NCBI GenBank assembly: GCA_000634415.1 | Contig: JFNH01000118.1 | Location: 62,001-126,000, forward strand | Length of the DNA: 64,000 bases | Direction of reading: 5' to 3' | DNA from: Prochlorococcus sp. scB245a_519A13 | Lineage (GTDB): Bacteria; Cyanobacteriota; Cyanobacteriia; PCC-6307; Cyanobiaceae | In this document: one piece after another, positions 45,800-54,975 of the stretch | Numbering within the stretch: the first letter of the stretch is position 1 | Layout: each line of letters opens with the position of its first letter | The notes under the pieces: model-generated | The model's input: only the letters and a program-made list of their open reading frames with translations | The model's database searches: none | Told to the model about the DNA's origin: nothing | Program-made: the position numbers and the translations under genes

Positions 45800-47599
45800 T
45801 TGGTTCAAATCTTAAGAGATTTTTATAAATATTTAAAAGCTTTTGAAAGTGATGTGGGGCGAGGTATATATTTATCATTTTTTTTTACAATACTTGCAGG
45901 ATTAGCAGAAGGATTGGGAATATCTCTCTTATTACCATTATTTCAACTTTTTAATACTCAGGACTCAAAATCACAATTTGGTTTAACTAATTTTTTATTG
46001 AACTTATTAAACAAATTTAATATTGCGGACTCATATGGAATTATTTTTTTGTTAATAATTACAGCTTTTTTAATAAAAGGATTTTTAATTTTTCTTGCCT
46101 TTTCATATAATTCATCATTAAAGGGAAAACTTATGAAAAGTCTTAAAAGAAGACTTTTCAATAATTACTCAAAAATGTCATATGAATATTATTTGCAAAA
46201 TAATATAGGCAACTTAACGAACATAATAAATGAACAGGTAAATCTTTCAGTTAGAGCTTTTAATAATCTATATACCGTAGGACTAAGAACTATTAATTGC
46301 ATTATATATTTGATATTTGCATACACAATTGCAGGAATATCGAGCTCTATAGCTATTTTAGGCTCATTAATTATACTTTTTATTTTTAGATGGTTGAATA
46401 CAACAACCAAAAAATTATCTCTAAAATCGGCAAAAGAAAATAGTAATTTAGCAAATATTACTATTGAATCTCTTACTTCTTTTAAATATTTAAAAGCTAC
46501 AAATAAATTTAAGATTAAGTTAAAGCAGATTGAAGATAATATTAAAAAACTTTCAGATTATCAAATAAAAACTGGCATACTTGAAAGCTTTACAGCTGCT
46601 TCAAGAGAACCTATTTCTGTTACTGTAATTTTTTTAATTATTTCTTTGCAATTATTCTTACTAAATAAGCCAATAGATTCTCTTCTTGTTTCAATAATAC
46701 TATTTTATAGAGCATTAATATCTACTTTAGGAGTTCAAGGAAGTTGGCAAAAAACTCAAGAATACATAGGGAGTTTTGAAGTTGTTTTAGAAAAATTGAA
46801 ATCTTGTTCAAATAATTTAGAACAAAATGGCAATAAATATATTATTGAATTTAAAAAAAATATAAAATTCAAAAATATTTATTTTAAATTTGATAAGTCA
46901 AAAGAATTCATAATTAAAAATTTAAATTTTGAATTGCCTGCTTTCAAATCAATTGCTTTTGTAGGACAATCAGGAGCCGGCAAAACAACTATCGCTAATC
47001 TTATTTGTTTATTATTAAAGCCAACAAAAGGTAATATATTCATTGATGATCATGATGCATCAGAAATTGAACTTGGTTCTTGGAGAGACCAGATAGGCTA
47101 TGTTTCACAAGAAACTACAATTTTTGATGACTCAATAGCAAACAATATTGCTTTATCTTTTGGTCCAGAAGAAAATAACAAAAACTTAATTTCAAGAATT
47201 AAAGAGTCTGCCAGACTAGCTAATATTGATAAATTTATAGAGAAATTACCACATGGTTATCAAACTCTTGTAGGTGGGAATGGCCTTAAGCTTTCTGGGG
47301 GGCAAAGGCAGAGAATTTTTATTGCAAGAGAATTATTTAGAAAACCAAAAATACTTATTCTTGATGAAGCGACTAGTGCTCTAGATAATATTTCTGAGAA
47401 AGCAATTCAAAGAAGCATCGATTTACTAAGAGGCAAAATTACTGTAATTTTAATTGCGCATCGAATCTCAACTCTTAAAAATACCGACTATTTATATGTT
47501 GTAAATGATGGAAAAATTCAAGAATATGGAAAATTTAATGATTTAATTAGTAATCCTAAATCCTTTTTCAGTAAATTAGTATCAAGCCAAATGCTTTAA
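45800..47599 (+). CDS. ABC transporter, fused membrane and ATPase domains (flippase/exporter type)
   Basis: The 599-residue half-transporter has six membrane helices (about 20-310) and a nucleotide-binding domain with Walker A GQSGAGKT, Q-loop YVSQETTIFD, signature LSGGQRQR and Walker B ILILDEATSALD. It resembles MsbA/PglK-type exporters that flip lipid-linked sugars. Its position at the head of the sialic-acid-type operon suggests it exports the island's glycan or precursor. The start is TTG. Confidence 0.9.
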   Translation: MVQILRDFYKYLKAFESDVGRGIYLSFFFTILAGLAEGLGISLLLPLFQLFNTQDSKSQFGLTNFLLNLLNKFNIADSYGIIFLLIITAFLIKGFLIFLAFSYNSSLKGKLMKSLKRRLFNNYSKMSYEYYLQNNIGNLTNIINEQVNLSVRAFNNLYTVGLRTINCIIYLIFAYTIAGISSSIAILGSLIILFIFRWLNTTTKKLSLKSAKENSNLANITIESLTSFKYLKATNKFKIKLKQIEDNIKKLSDYQIKTGILESFTAASREPISVTVIFLIISLQLFLLNKPIDSLLVSIILFYRALISTLGVQGSWQKTQEYIGSFEVVLEKLKSCSNNLEQNGNKYIIEFKKNIKFKNIYFKFDKSKEFIIKNLNFELPAFKSIAFVGQSGAGKTTIANLICLLLKPTKGNIFIDDHDASEIELGSWRDQIGYVSQETTIFDDSIANNIALSFGPEENNKNLISRIKESARLANIDKFIEKLPHGYQTLVGGNGLKLSGGQRQRIFIARELFRKPKILILDEATSALDNISEKAIQRSIDLLRGKITVILIAHRISTLKNTDYLYVVNDGKIQEYGKFNDLISNPKSFFSKLVSSQML

Positions 47600-47607
47600 T
47601 TATTGAA

Positions 47608-48582
47608 ATGAGAATTAAGAAAATATTAATTATAAGTTTAGGAAGTATAGGTAAAAGGCACATAAGAGTAATCAAAAAATTAAGGCCTGAAATTAAAATT
47701 AATTTATTGAGAAGAAAAATACCTTTGAATAAATCTAAAGAAGAGGAATTAATTTATAAAACATTTACCTGCCTAAAAGAAGCTATTAAAGATGGAATAG
47801 ATGCAGCAATTATTGCAAGCCCTGCAAAATTTCATATTGAACAATCTCTTGAAATTCTCAAAGAAAATATTCCTATATTTATTGAAAAGCCCATTTCTGA
47901 CAATCTAGAGAGCTGCTTTGAATTAAAAAAATTAGCAACAAAAAAAAATATTCCAATAACTGTTGGTTATGTACTAAGGCATTCAAAAATTCTCAATGAA
48001 TTTAACAAATTGATAAAAGAAAACCACATTGGTAAAAATATATACGCGGAAATAAAATGCGGCTCTTACTTACCTTTATGGAGAAATAATATAGATTATC
48101 GAGAAAGTGTCTCATCCAAATCTTCACTAGGTGGTGGAGTATTATTAGAATTAAGCCATGAAATTAACTATGCGAATTGGCTTTTTGGTCCTTTAAAAAA
48201 CTTAAAATCAATTACAATAAATACAAATCTACTAGAAATAAATGTTGAAGATATTGCAAAAATAATAGCTACAAATAATAAGAATTTTTTAGTCCAATTA
48301 CATTTGGACTTTTGTAGTAATAGCGAAGAAAGATTTTGCAAATTATATGGAACTAGAGGTTTTATTAATTTAGATTTTAAAGATAAATTAATAACTTTAA
48401 AGAAATATGATTCAGAAAAAATTAAATCAATTAAAGTTAACGAAAGTTATGATGATATGTATGTTAATCAAATGCGACATTTCTTAACTTGCATTGAAAA
48501 GAAAATCAATCCTATTGTGACAATAGATGATGCAATTGAGACAATGAAATTGATTAGTGAATGTAATAGTTCTAAATTATAA
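47608..48582 (+). CDS. Gfo/Idh/MocA-family sugar oxidoreductase
   Basis: The 324-residue protein has an N-terminal Rossmann domain (ILIISLGSIGKRHIRVIKKL), the IEKPISDNLESCFEL motif with the catalytic-type Lys (EKP), and a C-terminal alpha/beta domain containing GGGVLLELSHEINYANWLFG. It uses NAD(P) on a nucleotide-sugar or free sugar. It begins 8 bases after the ABC gene and heads the nonulosonate-like block. Confidence 0.88.
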   Translation: MRIKKILIISLGSIGKRHIRVIKKLRPEIKINLLRRKIPLNKSKEEELIYKTFTCLKEAIKDGIDAAIIASPAKFHIEQSLEILKENIPIFIEKPISDNLESCFELKKLATKKNIPITVGYVLRHSKILNEFNKLIKENHIGKNIYAEIKCGSYLPLWRNNIDYRESVSSKSSLGGGVLLELSHEINYANWLFGPLKNLKSITINTNLLEINVEDIAKIIATNNKNFLVQLHLDFCSNSEERFCKLYGTRGFINLDFKDKLITLKKYDSEKIKSIKVNESYDDMYVNQMRHFLTCIEKKINPIVTIDDAIETMKLISECNSSKL

Positions 48583-48601
48583 AAAATATTAATAAAAATA
48601 A

Positions 48602-49291
48602 TTGAAAACTTTCTGTTTTATTTTTGCAAGAGGAGGGTCCAAAGGATTACCTAAAAAAAATATTAAATCCTTATTTAATAAGCCTTTGATTAAATATTCT
48701 ATTGATATCGCAAAAGAAATTAATGAAATAGATAAGTGTTTTGTATCAACTGATTGTGAAGAGATAGCAAAAGTATCTAAATCTAATGGTGCGGAAATAA
48801 TTCATAGACCAAAAGAGATTTCTCATGATAAAAGCCCTGAGTGGCTTGCTTGGAAACATGCAATAAATTGGACATATGATAATTACGGTAAATTTACAAA
48901 GTTTATAAGTTTACCTGCTACAGCACCTCTTAGATCAAAGGATGATGTTATTAAATGTTTAAATGCTTTTCAATCTAGAGAAGATGTAATAATTACTATG
49001 ACAGAAGCCTCAAGAAACCCATGGTTTAATATGGTAATAAAAAATGAAAAAGAAGGTATTGATTTGATTTTAAAAAGCAAAAAAAAAATATCAAGAAGAC
49101 AAGATGCTCCAGAAGTATTTGATCTTACTACTGTTGCATATGTTCTTAATCCCGAATTTATTTTAAAAAATAATTCAATATGGGATGGAAATGTAAAAGG
49201 TATTCTTATACCGAAAGAAAGAGCTTTAGATATTGATAATGAATTTGATTTTAAAATCGCTGAAATGATTTTGGGAATGAATAAAAAATGA
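48602..49291 (+). CDS. neuA: Acylneuraminate cytidylyltransferase (NeuA-like)
   Basis: The 229-residue protein has the CMP-sialate synthetase signature FARGGSKGLPKKNIKSLFNK with the CTP-binding Arg and Lys, then STDCEEIAKVSKSNGAEIIH and SLPATAPLRSKDD. It activates a nine-carbon 2-keto acid with CTP. It lacks a C-terminal phosphatase-like domain. Exact acid (neuraminic, legionaminic or other) cannot be told. Start TTG; the next gene overlaps by 4 bases. Confidence 0.88.
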   Translation: MKTFCFIFARGGSKGLPKKNIKSLFNKPLIKYSIDIAKEINEIDKCFVSTDCEEIAKVSKSNGAEIIHRPKEISHDKSPEWLAWKHAINWTYDNYGKFTKFISLPATAPLRSKDDVIKCLNAFQSREDVIITMTEASRNPWFNMVIKNEKEGIDLILKSKKKISRRQDAPEVFDLTTVAYVLNPEFILKNNSIWDGNVKGILIPKERALDIDNEFDFKIAEMILGMNKK

Positions 49292-50043
49292 AGGAAGAAG
49301 TTATTTTAATCACTGGTGCCTGCGGTCTTATTGGAGAATCTATAGTTTTTGGTTTAAAAAATGAAAACTACAAATTAGTTTGTATTGATAATAATAAGAA
49401 GAATATGGAGAAATTAAAGTTAAAATATAACGATAAAAATAGTTTATTTTTAACTTCTAATATACTAATAAAAGAATCATTAGATTTATGTATTGAAAAA
49501 GCACATAATAAGTTTGGCCGAATAGATTGTGCCATTCATGCTGCCTATCCTAAGTCAATAGGTTGGGGTTCAAAATTTGAAGATTTAAAGGAAAATTTCT
49601 TGATGGAAGATCTTCAAAACCAATTAGGCTTGGCAATAATATTCTCACAAAAAATAATTAAATATTTTTTGCATCAAGGATATGGCAATCTTATTCATTT
49701 CTCTTCTATTCAAGGAATAGCTGCGCCAAAATTTGATCACTATGAAAAGACATCAATGAATAGTCCTATTGAATATTCAGCAATCAAAGCTGGGATAATT
49801 TCAGTTACAAAATATTTATCAAAATATTATAAAAATAAAAATCTGAGAATAAACTGCATTAGTCCTGGAGGAATTTATAATAATCAACCCAAATCATTTT
49901 TAAATAACTACAAAAAATCATGCAATTCAAAAGGCATGTTAAATTCTGAAGATATTCTTGGCACAATTTTATTTCTTATTTCAAGAAATTCGCTTTATAT
50001 AAATGGACAAAATATAATAGTTGATGATGGATGGAGTCTTTAA
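49288..50043 (+). CDS. SDR-family oxidoreductase
   Basis: The 251-residue classical SDR has TGACGLIGESIVFGL for cofactor binding, IHAAYPKSIGWG, the catalytic HFSSIQGIA and EYSAIKAGIISVTKYL (Tyr-x3-Lys). It ends with the usual FLISRNSLYINGQNIIVDDG. SDRs of this kind stand next to neuA in several sialic/legionaminic acid loci; here it overlaps neuA by 4 bases. Substrate unknown. Confidence 0.87.
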   Translation: MKEEVILITGACGLIGESIVFGLKNENYKLVCIDNNKKNMEKLKLKYNDKNSLFLTSNILIKESLDLCIEKAHNKFGRIDCAIHAAYPKSIGWGSKFEDLKENFLMEDLQNQLGLAIIFSQKIIKYFLHQGYGNLIHFSSIQGIAAPKFDHYEKTSMNSPIEYSAIKAGIISVTKYLSKYYKNKNLRINCISPGGIYNNQPKSFLNNYKKSCNSKGMLNSEDILGTILFLISRNSLYINGQNIIVDDGWSL

Positions 50044-50074
50044 TCAAAAATTATTATTAAATCTATAATTTAAA

Positions 50075-51100
50075 ATGCAAGAAAATAATCTTAACTTCAA
50101 AAATGTCTTCATAATTGCTGAAATTGGGGTCAACCATAATGGAGACTTATCACTAGCAAAAGAAATGATATTGAAAGCAAAGAATGCTGGTGCAGATGCT
50201 GTAAAATTCCAAACCTTTTCAGCTGATAAATTGGCAAGTCTAAACACTCCAAAAGTTAAATATCAAATTGATAAAAATAATAAAGAAGAAAGTCATCATC
50301 AAATGCTTAAAAATCTTGAATTATCATTTGATGATCACTTTTCACTTAATGGTTTTTGTAAAGAAAACAAAATTATTTTTTTATCTACCCCCTATGACAT
50401 AGAAAGTGCAAAATTTTTACATAAAGATTTAAATGTACCCTTCTTTAAAACAGCTTCAGCAGACATCGTTGATATTCCACTTCAGAAGTATATTGCTTCT
50501 ACATTAAAACCCTGCATTGTATCAACAGGAATGTCTACACTTTCTGAGATTGAAAAGGTTTACCAAATATACCGCGGGGAAAGGATAGCTTTTTTACATT
50601 GCATCTCAAGTTATCCTTGCAGCGATACAAGCTTAAATTTAAATGTTATAAAAACTTTAATAAATCTTTTTAAAGTTCCGATAGGTTTTTCTGATCATAG
50701 TTTAGGTTCTGAAGCTGCTCTATCATCTGTTGCATTAGGCGCTAAAATTATTGAAAAACATTTCACTACTGATAAGTTACTAAGCGGTCCTGATCAAAAG
50801 ACCTCTTGTAATCCAGATGAGTTTAAAATACTAGTAAAACAAATAAGAAGAGTTGAAAAGATGTTAGGAAGCCCTCTTAAAAAATTGCAAAAAGAAGAAA
50901 TAGATATGTTAAATACCTCTAGGAAAACTCTTCATACTATTAAAGATATCAAAAAAAATCAAATAATTTCTGAGGATGATTTAGAACTTAAAAGGCCAGG
51001 AACAGGTCTAAGTTATGACTTTATAGATTTTTTTATAGGAAAGAGAGCTAACAAAGAATTGAAAACTGGTCATAAGATATTTTTAGGTGATGTGTGTTGA
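50075..51100 (+). CDS. neuB: N-acetylneuraminate/nonulosonate synthase (NeuB)
   Basis: The 341-residue protein has the TIM-barrel start IIAEIGVNHNGDLSLAKEMI and KNAGADAVKFQTFSADKLAS, the metal/PEP region PFFKTASADIVDIP, and IGFSDHSLGSEAALSSVALG, then KIIEKHFTTDKLLSGPDQKT. A C-terminal antifreeze-like SAF domain (about 280-341) is present. It condenses phosphoenolpyruvate with an N-acyl hexosamine to a nine-carbon sugar acid. No NeuC-type hydrolysing epimerase is seen in the window. Confidence 0.93.
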   Translation: MQENNLNFKNVFIIAEIGVNHNGDLSLAKEMILKAKNAGADAVKFQTFSADKLASLNTPKVKYQIDKNNKEESHHQMLKNLELSFDDHFSLNGFCKENKIIFLSTPYDIESAKFLHKDLNVPFFKTASADIVDIPLQKYIASTLKPCIVSTGMSTLSEIEKVYQIYRGERIAFLHCISSYPCSDTSLNLNVIKTLINLFKVPIGFSDHSLGSEAALSSVALGAKIIEKHFTTDKLLSGPDQKTSCNPDEFKILVKQIRRVEKMLGSPLKKLQKEEIDMLNTSRKTLHTIKDIKKNQIISEDDLELKRPGTGLSYDFIDFFIGKRANKELKTGHKIFLGDVC

Positions 51101-51720
51101 ATAAGCTCATAATTATTGGTGCTGGAGGACATTGTAGATCGGTTCTATCTGCTGCGAAATTAATGCAAACATGGGAGGATTATAAAGTTATTGACTTCAA
51201 CTCCTCAAAACAAAATGAGCAAATTATGGGTTGTAAAGTTTTACCTTTTAATAAGATTTCTGAACTCAATGGAAAAAATATTGATTTCTTTATAGCAGTT
51301 GGAGATAACATTTTAAGAAAGTCTATTTTTAAAAAAATCTCTAATCTTAAATGTAATTTCGTAAATATCCATCATCCAAATGCTTTAATAGATTCGCATT
51401 CGAAAATTGGAATTGGTAATTATTTTGGTCAATTTTCTAATATAGGAGCTTGTGCAAATATGGGAAATTTTAATATTATTAACAGTTTTGGCAATATTGA
51501 ACATGAAGTAAAAATTGGGAATTTCAATCATCTAGCTCCATCTTCAACTATTTGCGGCAGATCAGAGTTAAAGAATGGCGTATTTATTGGTTCTAAAGCA
51601 GTTGTAATTGAAAAAATAAAGATCGCTGAAAACACCATTATTGGAGCAGGATCTGTAGTTTTAAAATCTGTCAATGAAGCTAATAAAAAACTAGTTGGAA
51701 TACCCGCAAGAATACTATGA
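51094..51720 (+). CDS. neuD: Sialic-acid O-acetyltransferase-like protein NeuD
   Basis: The 208-residue protein has the NeuD N-terminal dinucleotide-like fold IIIGAGGHCRSVLSAAKLM and a C-terminal left-handed beta-helix of hexapeptide repeats (IGIGNYFGQFSNIGACANMG to IIGAGSVVLKSVNEANK). These enzymes acetylate nonulosonic acids or their precursors. It overlaps neuB by a few bases; TTG at 51097 is an alternative start to GTG at 51094. Confidence 0.88.
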   Translation: MLNKLIIIGAGGHCRSVLSAAKLMQTWEDYKVIDFNSSKQNEQIMGCKVLPFNKISELNGKNIDFFIAVGDNILRKSIFKKISNLKCNFVNIHHPNALIDSHSKIGIGNYFGQFSNIGACANMGNFNIINSFGNIEHEVKIGNFNHLAPSSTICGRSELKNGVFIGSKAVVIEKIKIAENTIIGAGSVVLKSVNEANKKLVGIPARIL

Positions 51721-52583
51721 TATACGTTTCTACTGGAGGTTTTAAATCATTTAATTGTATTCAATCAATTAATGAATTAATTAAACATGATATTCATAAT
51801 ATTGAACTATCTGGAGGAAAATATAAAATCAACCAAATAGATCAATTAAAATCCGAGAAAAGTTTAATTACTTCCCTGAATTTACAAGTTCACAATTATT
51901 TCCCGCCACCTGAATATCCTTTTGTATTTAATTTAGCTTCATTAAATAAAGATATTGCTACAAAAAGTATTAACCATGCTTTGCAATCAATTCAACTTGC
52001 CTCATCATTAAAAAGTAAATACTACAGCTTTCATGCAGGTTTTCTTTTAGATCCTTGTGTTAATGAATTAGGAAAAAAAATTAAGAAAAGATCTTTGTAT
52101 GATAGAAATCAGGCAAAATTAAAATTTATAGAAAGAGTAAATAAATTAGCTTTTGAGGCAGAAAAAGCCAATATTACAATTTTAATAGAAAATAATGTTT
52201 TATCTCATAATAATTTTAATCAATTTGAAGAGAACATCCTGCTTATGGTTGATGAACCAGAATGTAATGAGATAATGAATCAACTTAGAAATAATGTGAA
52301 AATGTTAATAGATGTAGCCCACCTTAAAGTTTCCGCAAATTCTTTAAATTTCGATCCAATTTCTTTTCTTAATAAATTAAATAAATGGATATACGCTTAT
52401 CATCTGAGTGAAAATAACGGTAAAAAAGACTCTAATGAAAAAATCAGATTAGATTCTTGGTTTTGGCCTCATTTAAAAAAAGATTTAGATTATTACAGCA
52501 TTGAAGTTTACGGAGAGAAACCAGAAGAACTTGCCAAGCAAAGAGATTTAGCACAGCATATGATTTACAATTCAAAATATTAA
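51717..52583 (+). CDS. Xylose-isomerase-like TIM-barrel epimerase/isomerase
   Basis: The 288-residue protein has the AP-endonuclease-2/sugar-phosphate isomerase fold with metal ligands visible in order: YYSFHAGFLL, ITILIENNVLS (Glu), MLIDVAHLKVS (Asp and His), and YAYHLSENNGKKD (His), plus IEVYGEK (Glu). It likely epimerises or isomerises a keto sugar. Overlapping neuD by 4 bases, it may make the six-carbon precursor used by NeuB in place of the missing NeuC (inference). Confidence 0.82.
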   Translation: MIYVSTGGFKSFNCIQSINELIKHDIHNIELSGGKYKINQIDQLKSEKSLITSLNLQVHNYFPPPEYPFVFNLASLNKDIATKSINHALQSIQLASSLKSKYYSFHAGFLLDPCVNELGKKIKKRSLYDRNQAKLKFIERVNKLAFEAEKANITILIENNVLSHNNFNQFEENILLMVDEPECNEIMNQLRNNVKMLIDVAHLKVSANSLNFDPISFLNKLNKWIYAYHLSENNGKKDSNEKIRLDSWFWPHLKKDLDYYSIEVYGEKPEELAKQRDLAQHMIYNSKY

Positions 52584-52596
52584 CATAAAAGATGAA

Positions 52597-54219
52597 ATGA
52601 AAAATAATTACAAAGAAGGACCAATGTTAATAGATTGTACCCTGAGAGATGGTGGTTATTATAATAAGTGGGATTTTGAATCTTCATTAATAAAAAAGTA
52701 TTTATACGCAGTCGCATCCGCAGGGATAAATTTTGTTGAGATTGGTTTCAGAACTCTGAAAAATGATAACTATTTGGGGCCTTTAGCTTATTGTACAGAA
52801 ACTTTTCTTTCTGAATTTGAATTTCCTAACTTACTCCAGCTTGGAGTAATGATAAATGCATCAGAAATAAGGGAAAATGAAGATTTTTTGTCAACAATGA
52901 AAAAGCTTTTCCCAGTTTCTGCTTCATCATCAAAAATTTCATTGATAAGAATAGCAACTACTTTAAAAGACTTGGAATATGCAATCAAAGCCGGAAAATG
53001 GCTAAAGAATAATCAATACAAAGTTGGGATTAATCTTATGCAAATTGCCACTTTGGACATTAAAGAGATACAAGATTTTTCATCGCAAATAAAAGATTTT
53101 CATCCAGATGTTATTTTTTTTGCAGACAGTACTGGTACTTTGAAAATCAACAATATATCTTCAATTATTAAGGGTTTAAGATCAAATTGGCAAGGTGAAA
53201 TTGGCATACATGCACACGATAATATGCATAGAGCATTAACTAATACACTTGAGGCTTATAAAAATGGGGCTAAGTGGCTTGATAGTACTGTAAATGGATT
53301 AGGGAGAGGTCCAGGTAATACAAAAACTGAGGAACTTGTATTTGAACTTAAAGGAGTTAATGATGAAAATATTGACTTTTTACCATTAATTGACCTTATT
53401 CAGAATGAATTTTCTGTTTTGAAAGAAAAATATAAGTGGGGTTCAAGTCCTTTTTATTATTTATCTGGAAAGAATAAAATCCACCCAACATATATACAAA
53501 ACATGTTGAATGATAATTCATATAGAAATGAAGATATTTATGCTTCAATTAAAGAGTTATCAAAACAAAAAAGTAATCTTTTCAGTAATAATAAGTTGCA
53601 AAAAAGTAGAAATTATTTCTCAGAATCTATTTGTGGTGACTGGGCTCCAAAAAAAGTTTTTTCAAATAAAGAAGTTCTATTAATTGCTCCAGGAGAATCA
53701 ATAAGGGTGCATAAAAAAAGTATTGAGAAATTTATCTTAAAAAAGACTCCATTAGTAGTAGTACTTAATAATTTAAAAATAATTAGAGAAGAACTTATTA
53801 ACTATAGAATTGCTTGTCATCCAATAAGAATTCTTTCTGATTTGGATAAATACAAAGAATTTTCACAACCTTTGATTGTCCCAACGTCTTCGCTAAAAAA
53901 ATGGTCTGAAATCAAAATAGAAATTGATACTCTTAATTTTGGTTTACAGGTAAAAGAAAATATTTTTGAGTACAGTGAAAAATCATGCAAAATACCTTAT
54001 CCTCTTGTGATGGCTTATGCTTTAGCAATGCTAAATTCTGGAAATTCAAAATTTATATATTTAGCAGGTTTTGATGGTTATCAAAATGGAGATAAAAGAT
54101 CAAATCAAGTAGAGCATATATGGGATTTATACAATAAAGACAAAAAAAATATTAAAATAATTTCTCTTACAGATACTACTTATAATATTAATAAAGGCAG
54201 TTTACATAGTTATTTATAA
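52597..54219 (+). CDS. DRE-TIM aldolase fused to a GT42/DUF115-like C-terminal domain
   Basis: The 540-residue protein has an aldolase domain (about 8-300): DCTLRDGGYYNKWDF supplies the Asp and Arg of the HMGL/hydroxyoxovalerate-aldolase family, GEIGIHAHDNMHRALTNTLE supplies the His-x-His metal pair, and GLGRGPGNTKTEEL follows. The C-terminal part (about 350-540) is separate: VLLIAPGESIRVHKKSIEKF and KFIYLAGFDGYQNGD resemble the N-terminal and YLSGxDxYxNG elements of GT42 sialyltransferases and DUF115/MAF proteins. The fusion is unusual. Location beside neuB suggests action on a 2-keto sugar acid. Second-domain assignment is tentative. Confidence 0.72.
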   Translation: MKNNYKEGPMLIDCTLRDGGYYNKWDFESSLIKKYLYAVASAGINFVEIGFRTLKNDNYLGPLAYCTETFLSEFEFPNLLQLGVMINASEIRENEDFLSTMKKLFPVSASSSKISLIRIATTLKDLEYAIKAGKWLKNNQYKVGINLMQIATLDIKEIQDFSSQIKDFHPDVIFFADSTGTLKINNISSIIKGLRSNWQGEIGIHAHDNMHRALTNTLEAYKNGAKWLDSTVNGLGRGPGNTKTEELVFELKGVNDENIDFLPLIDLIQNEFSVLKEKYKWGSSPFYYLSGKNKIHPTYIQNMLNDNSYRNEDIYASIKELSKQKSNLFSNNKLQKSRNYFSESICGDWAPKKVFSNKEVLLIAPGESIRVHKKSIEKFILKKTPLVVVLNNLKIIREELINYRIACHPIRILSDLDKYKEFSQPLIVPTSSLKKWSEIKIEIDTLNFGLQVKENIFEYSEKSCKIPYPLVMAYALAMLNSGNSKFIYLAGFDGYQNGDKRSNQVEHIWDLYNKDKKNIKIISLTDTTYNINKGSLHSYL

Positions 54220-54231
54220 TCAAAATTTATT

Positions 54232-54975
54232 ATGCAAACATGTATCATAATTCCCGCAAGATATGATTCCAAAAGATTTCCTGGCAAACCATTAGTTAAG
54301 TTATTAGGAAAATCAATGATTATTTGGGTAGCCGAATTAGCCAATAAAGTTTTACCAAAAGAAGATATATATATTGCGACAGACAGTAAACTTATTGAGC
54401 AAGAAATAATTCAACACGAATTCAACTGTATTAGAACTGGTAACGCCCTTACAGGCACAGATAGAGTTGCTTTGGCATCAAAAGAATTAAATTATGATTT
54501 CTTTATAAATATTCAAGGGGACGAACCATTATTAGATCCCCAAGATATTGAAAAATGCATAAAATTAAAATATAAATTCCCACAATATATAATTAATGGC
54601 TTTAATATTATCGGTAATAATGAAAATCCAAATTCCAGAAATATTCCTAAATTAGTTACCAATGATAATAATGAATTGATTTATATCTCGCGTGCTTTAA
54701 TACCATCTCAAAAAGATGTATCAAATAATATAAAAATTGAATACAAAAAGCAAGTTTGCATATATGGATTCTCCAAAAAAGAATTAAACTTATTCTACGA
54801 CTATGGAAGAAAATCAGATTTAGAAAAATTCGAAGATATTGAGATTTTAAGATTTTTTGAACTTCGTACTAAAATTAAAATGTTTAAATGTAGAAAAGGC
54901 TCAATCGCAGTTGATATACCTTCAGATGTTTTAAAAGTAGAAAAACTATTAAAAAATCAACAAATTAATAAATGA
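54232..54975 (+). CDS. kdsB: 3-deoxy-manno-octulosonate cytidylyltransferase (CMP-Kdo synthetase)
   Basis: The 247-residue protein has PARYDSKRFPGKPLVKLLGK, IYIATDSKLIEQEI, TGTDRVALASKEL and FINIQGDEPLLDPQDIE, all standard KdsB sites for CTP and Kdo. It activates Kdo or a similar eight-carbon acid. High-light Prochlorococcus are not generally thought to carry Kdo in lipopolysaccharide, so this may be an island-specific activating enzyme. The HAD gene that follows overlaps by 4 bases. Confidence 0.9.
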   Translation: MQTCIIIPARYDSKRFPGKPLVKLLGKSMIIWVAELANKVLPKEDIYIATDSKLIEQEIIQHEFNCIRTGNALTGTDRVALASKELNYDFFINIQGDEPLLDPQDIEKCIKLKYKFPQYIINGFNIIGNNENPNSRNIPKLVTNDNNELIYISRALIPSQKDVSNNIKIEYKKQVCIYGFSKKELNLFYDYGRKSDLEKFEDIEILRFFELRTKIKMFKCRKGSIAVDIPSDVLKVEKLLKNQQINK

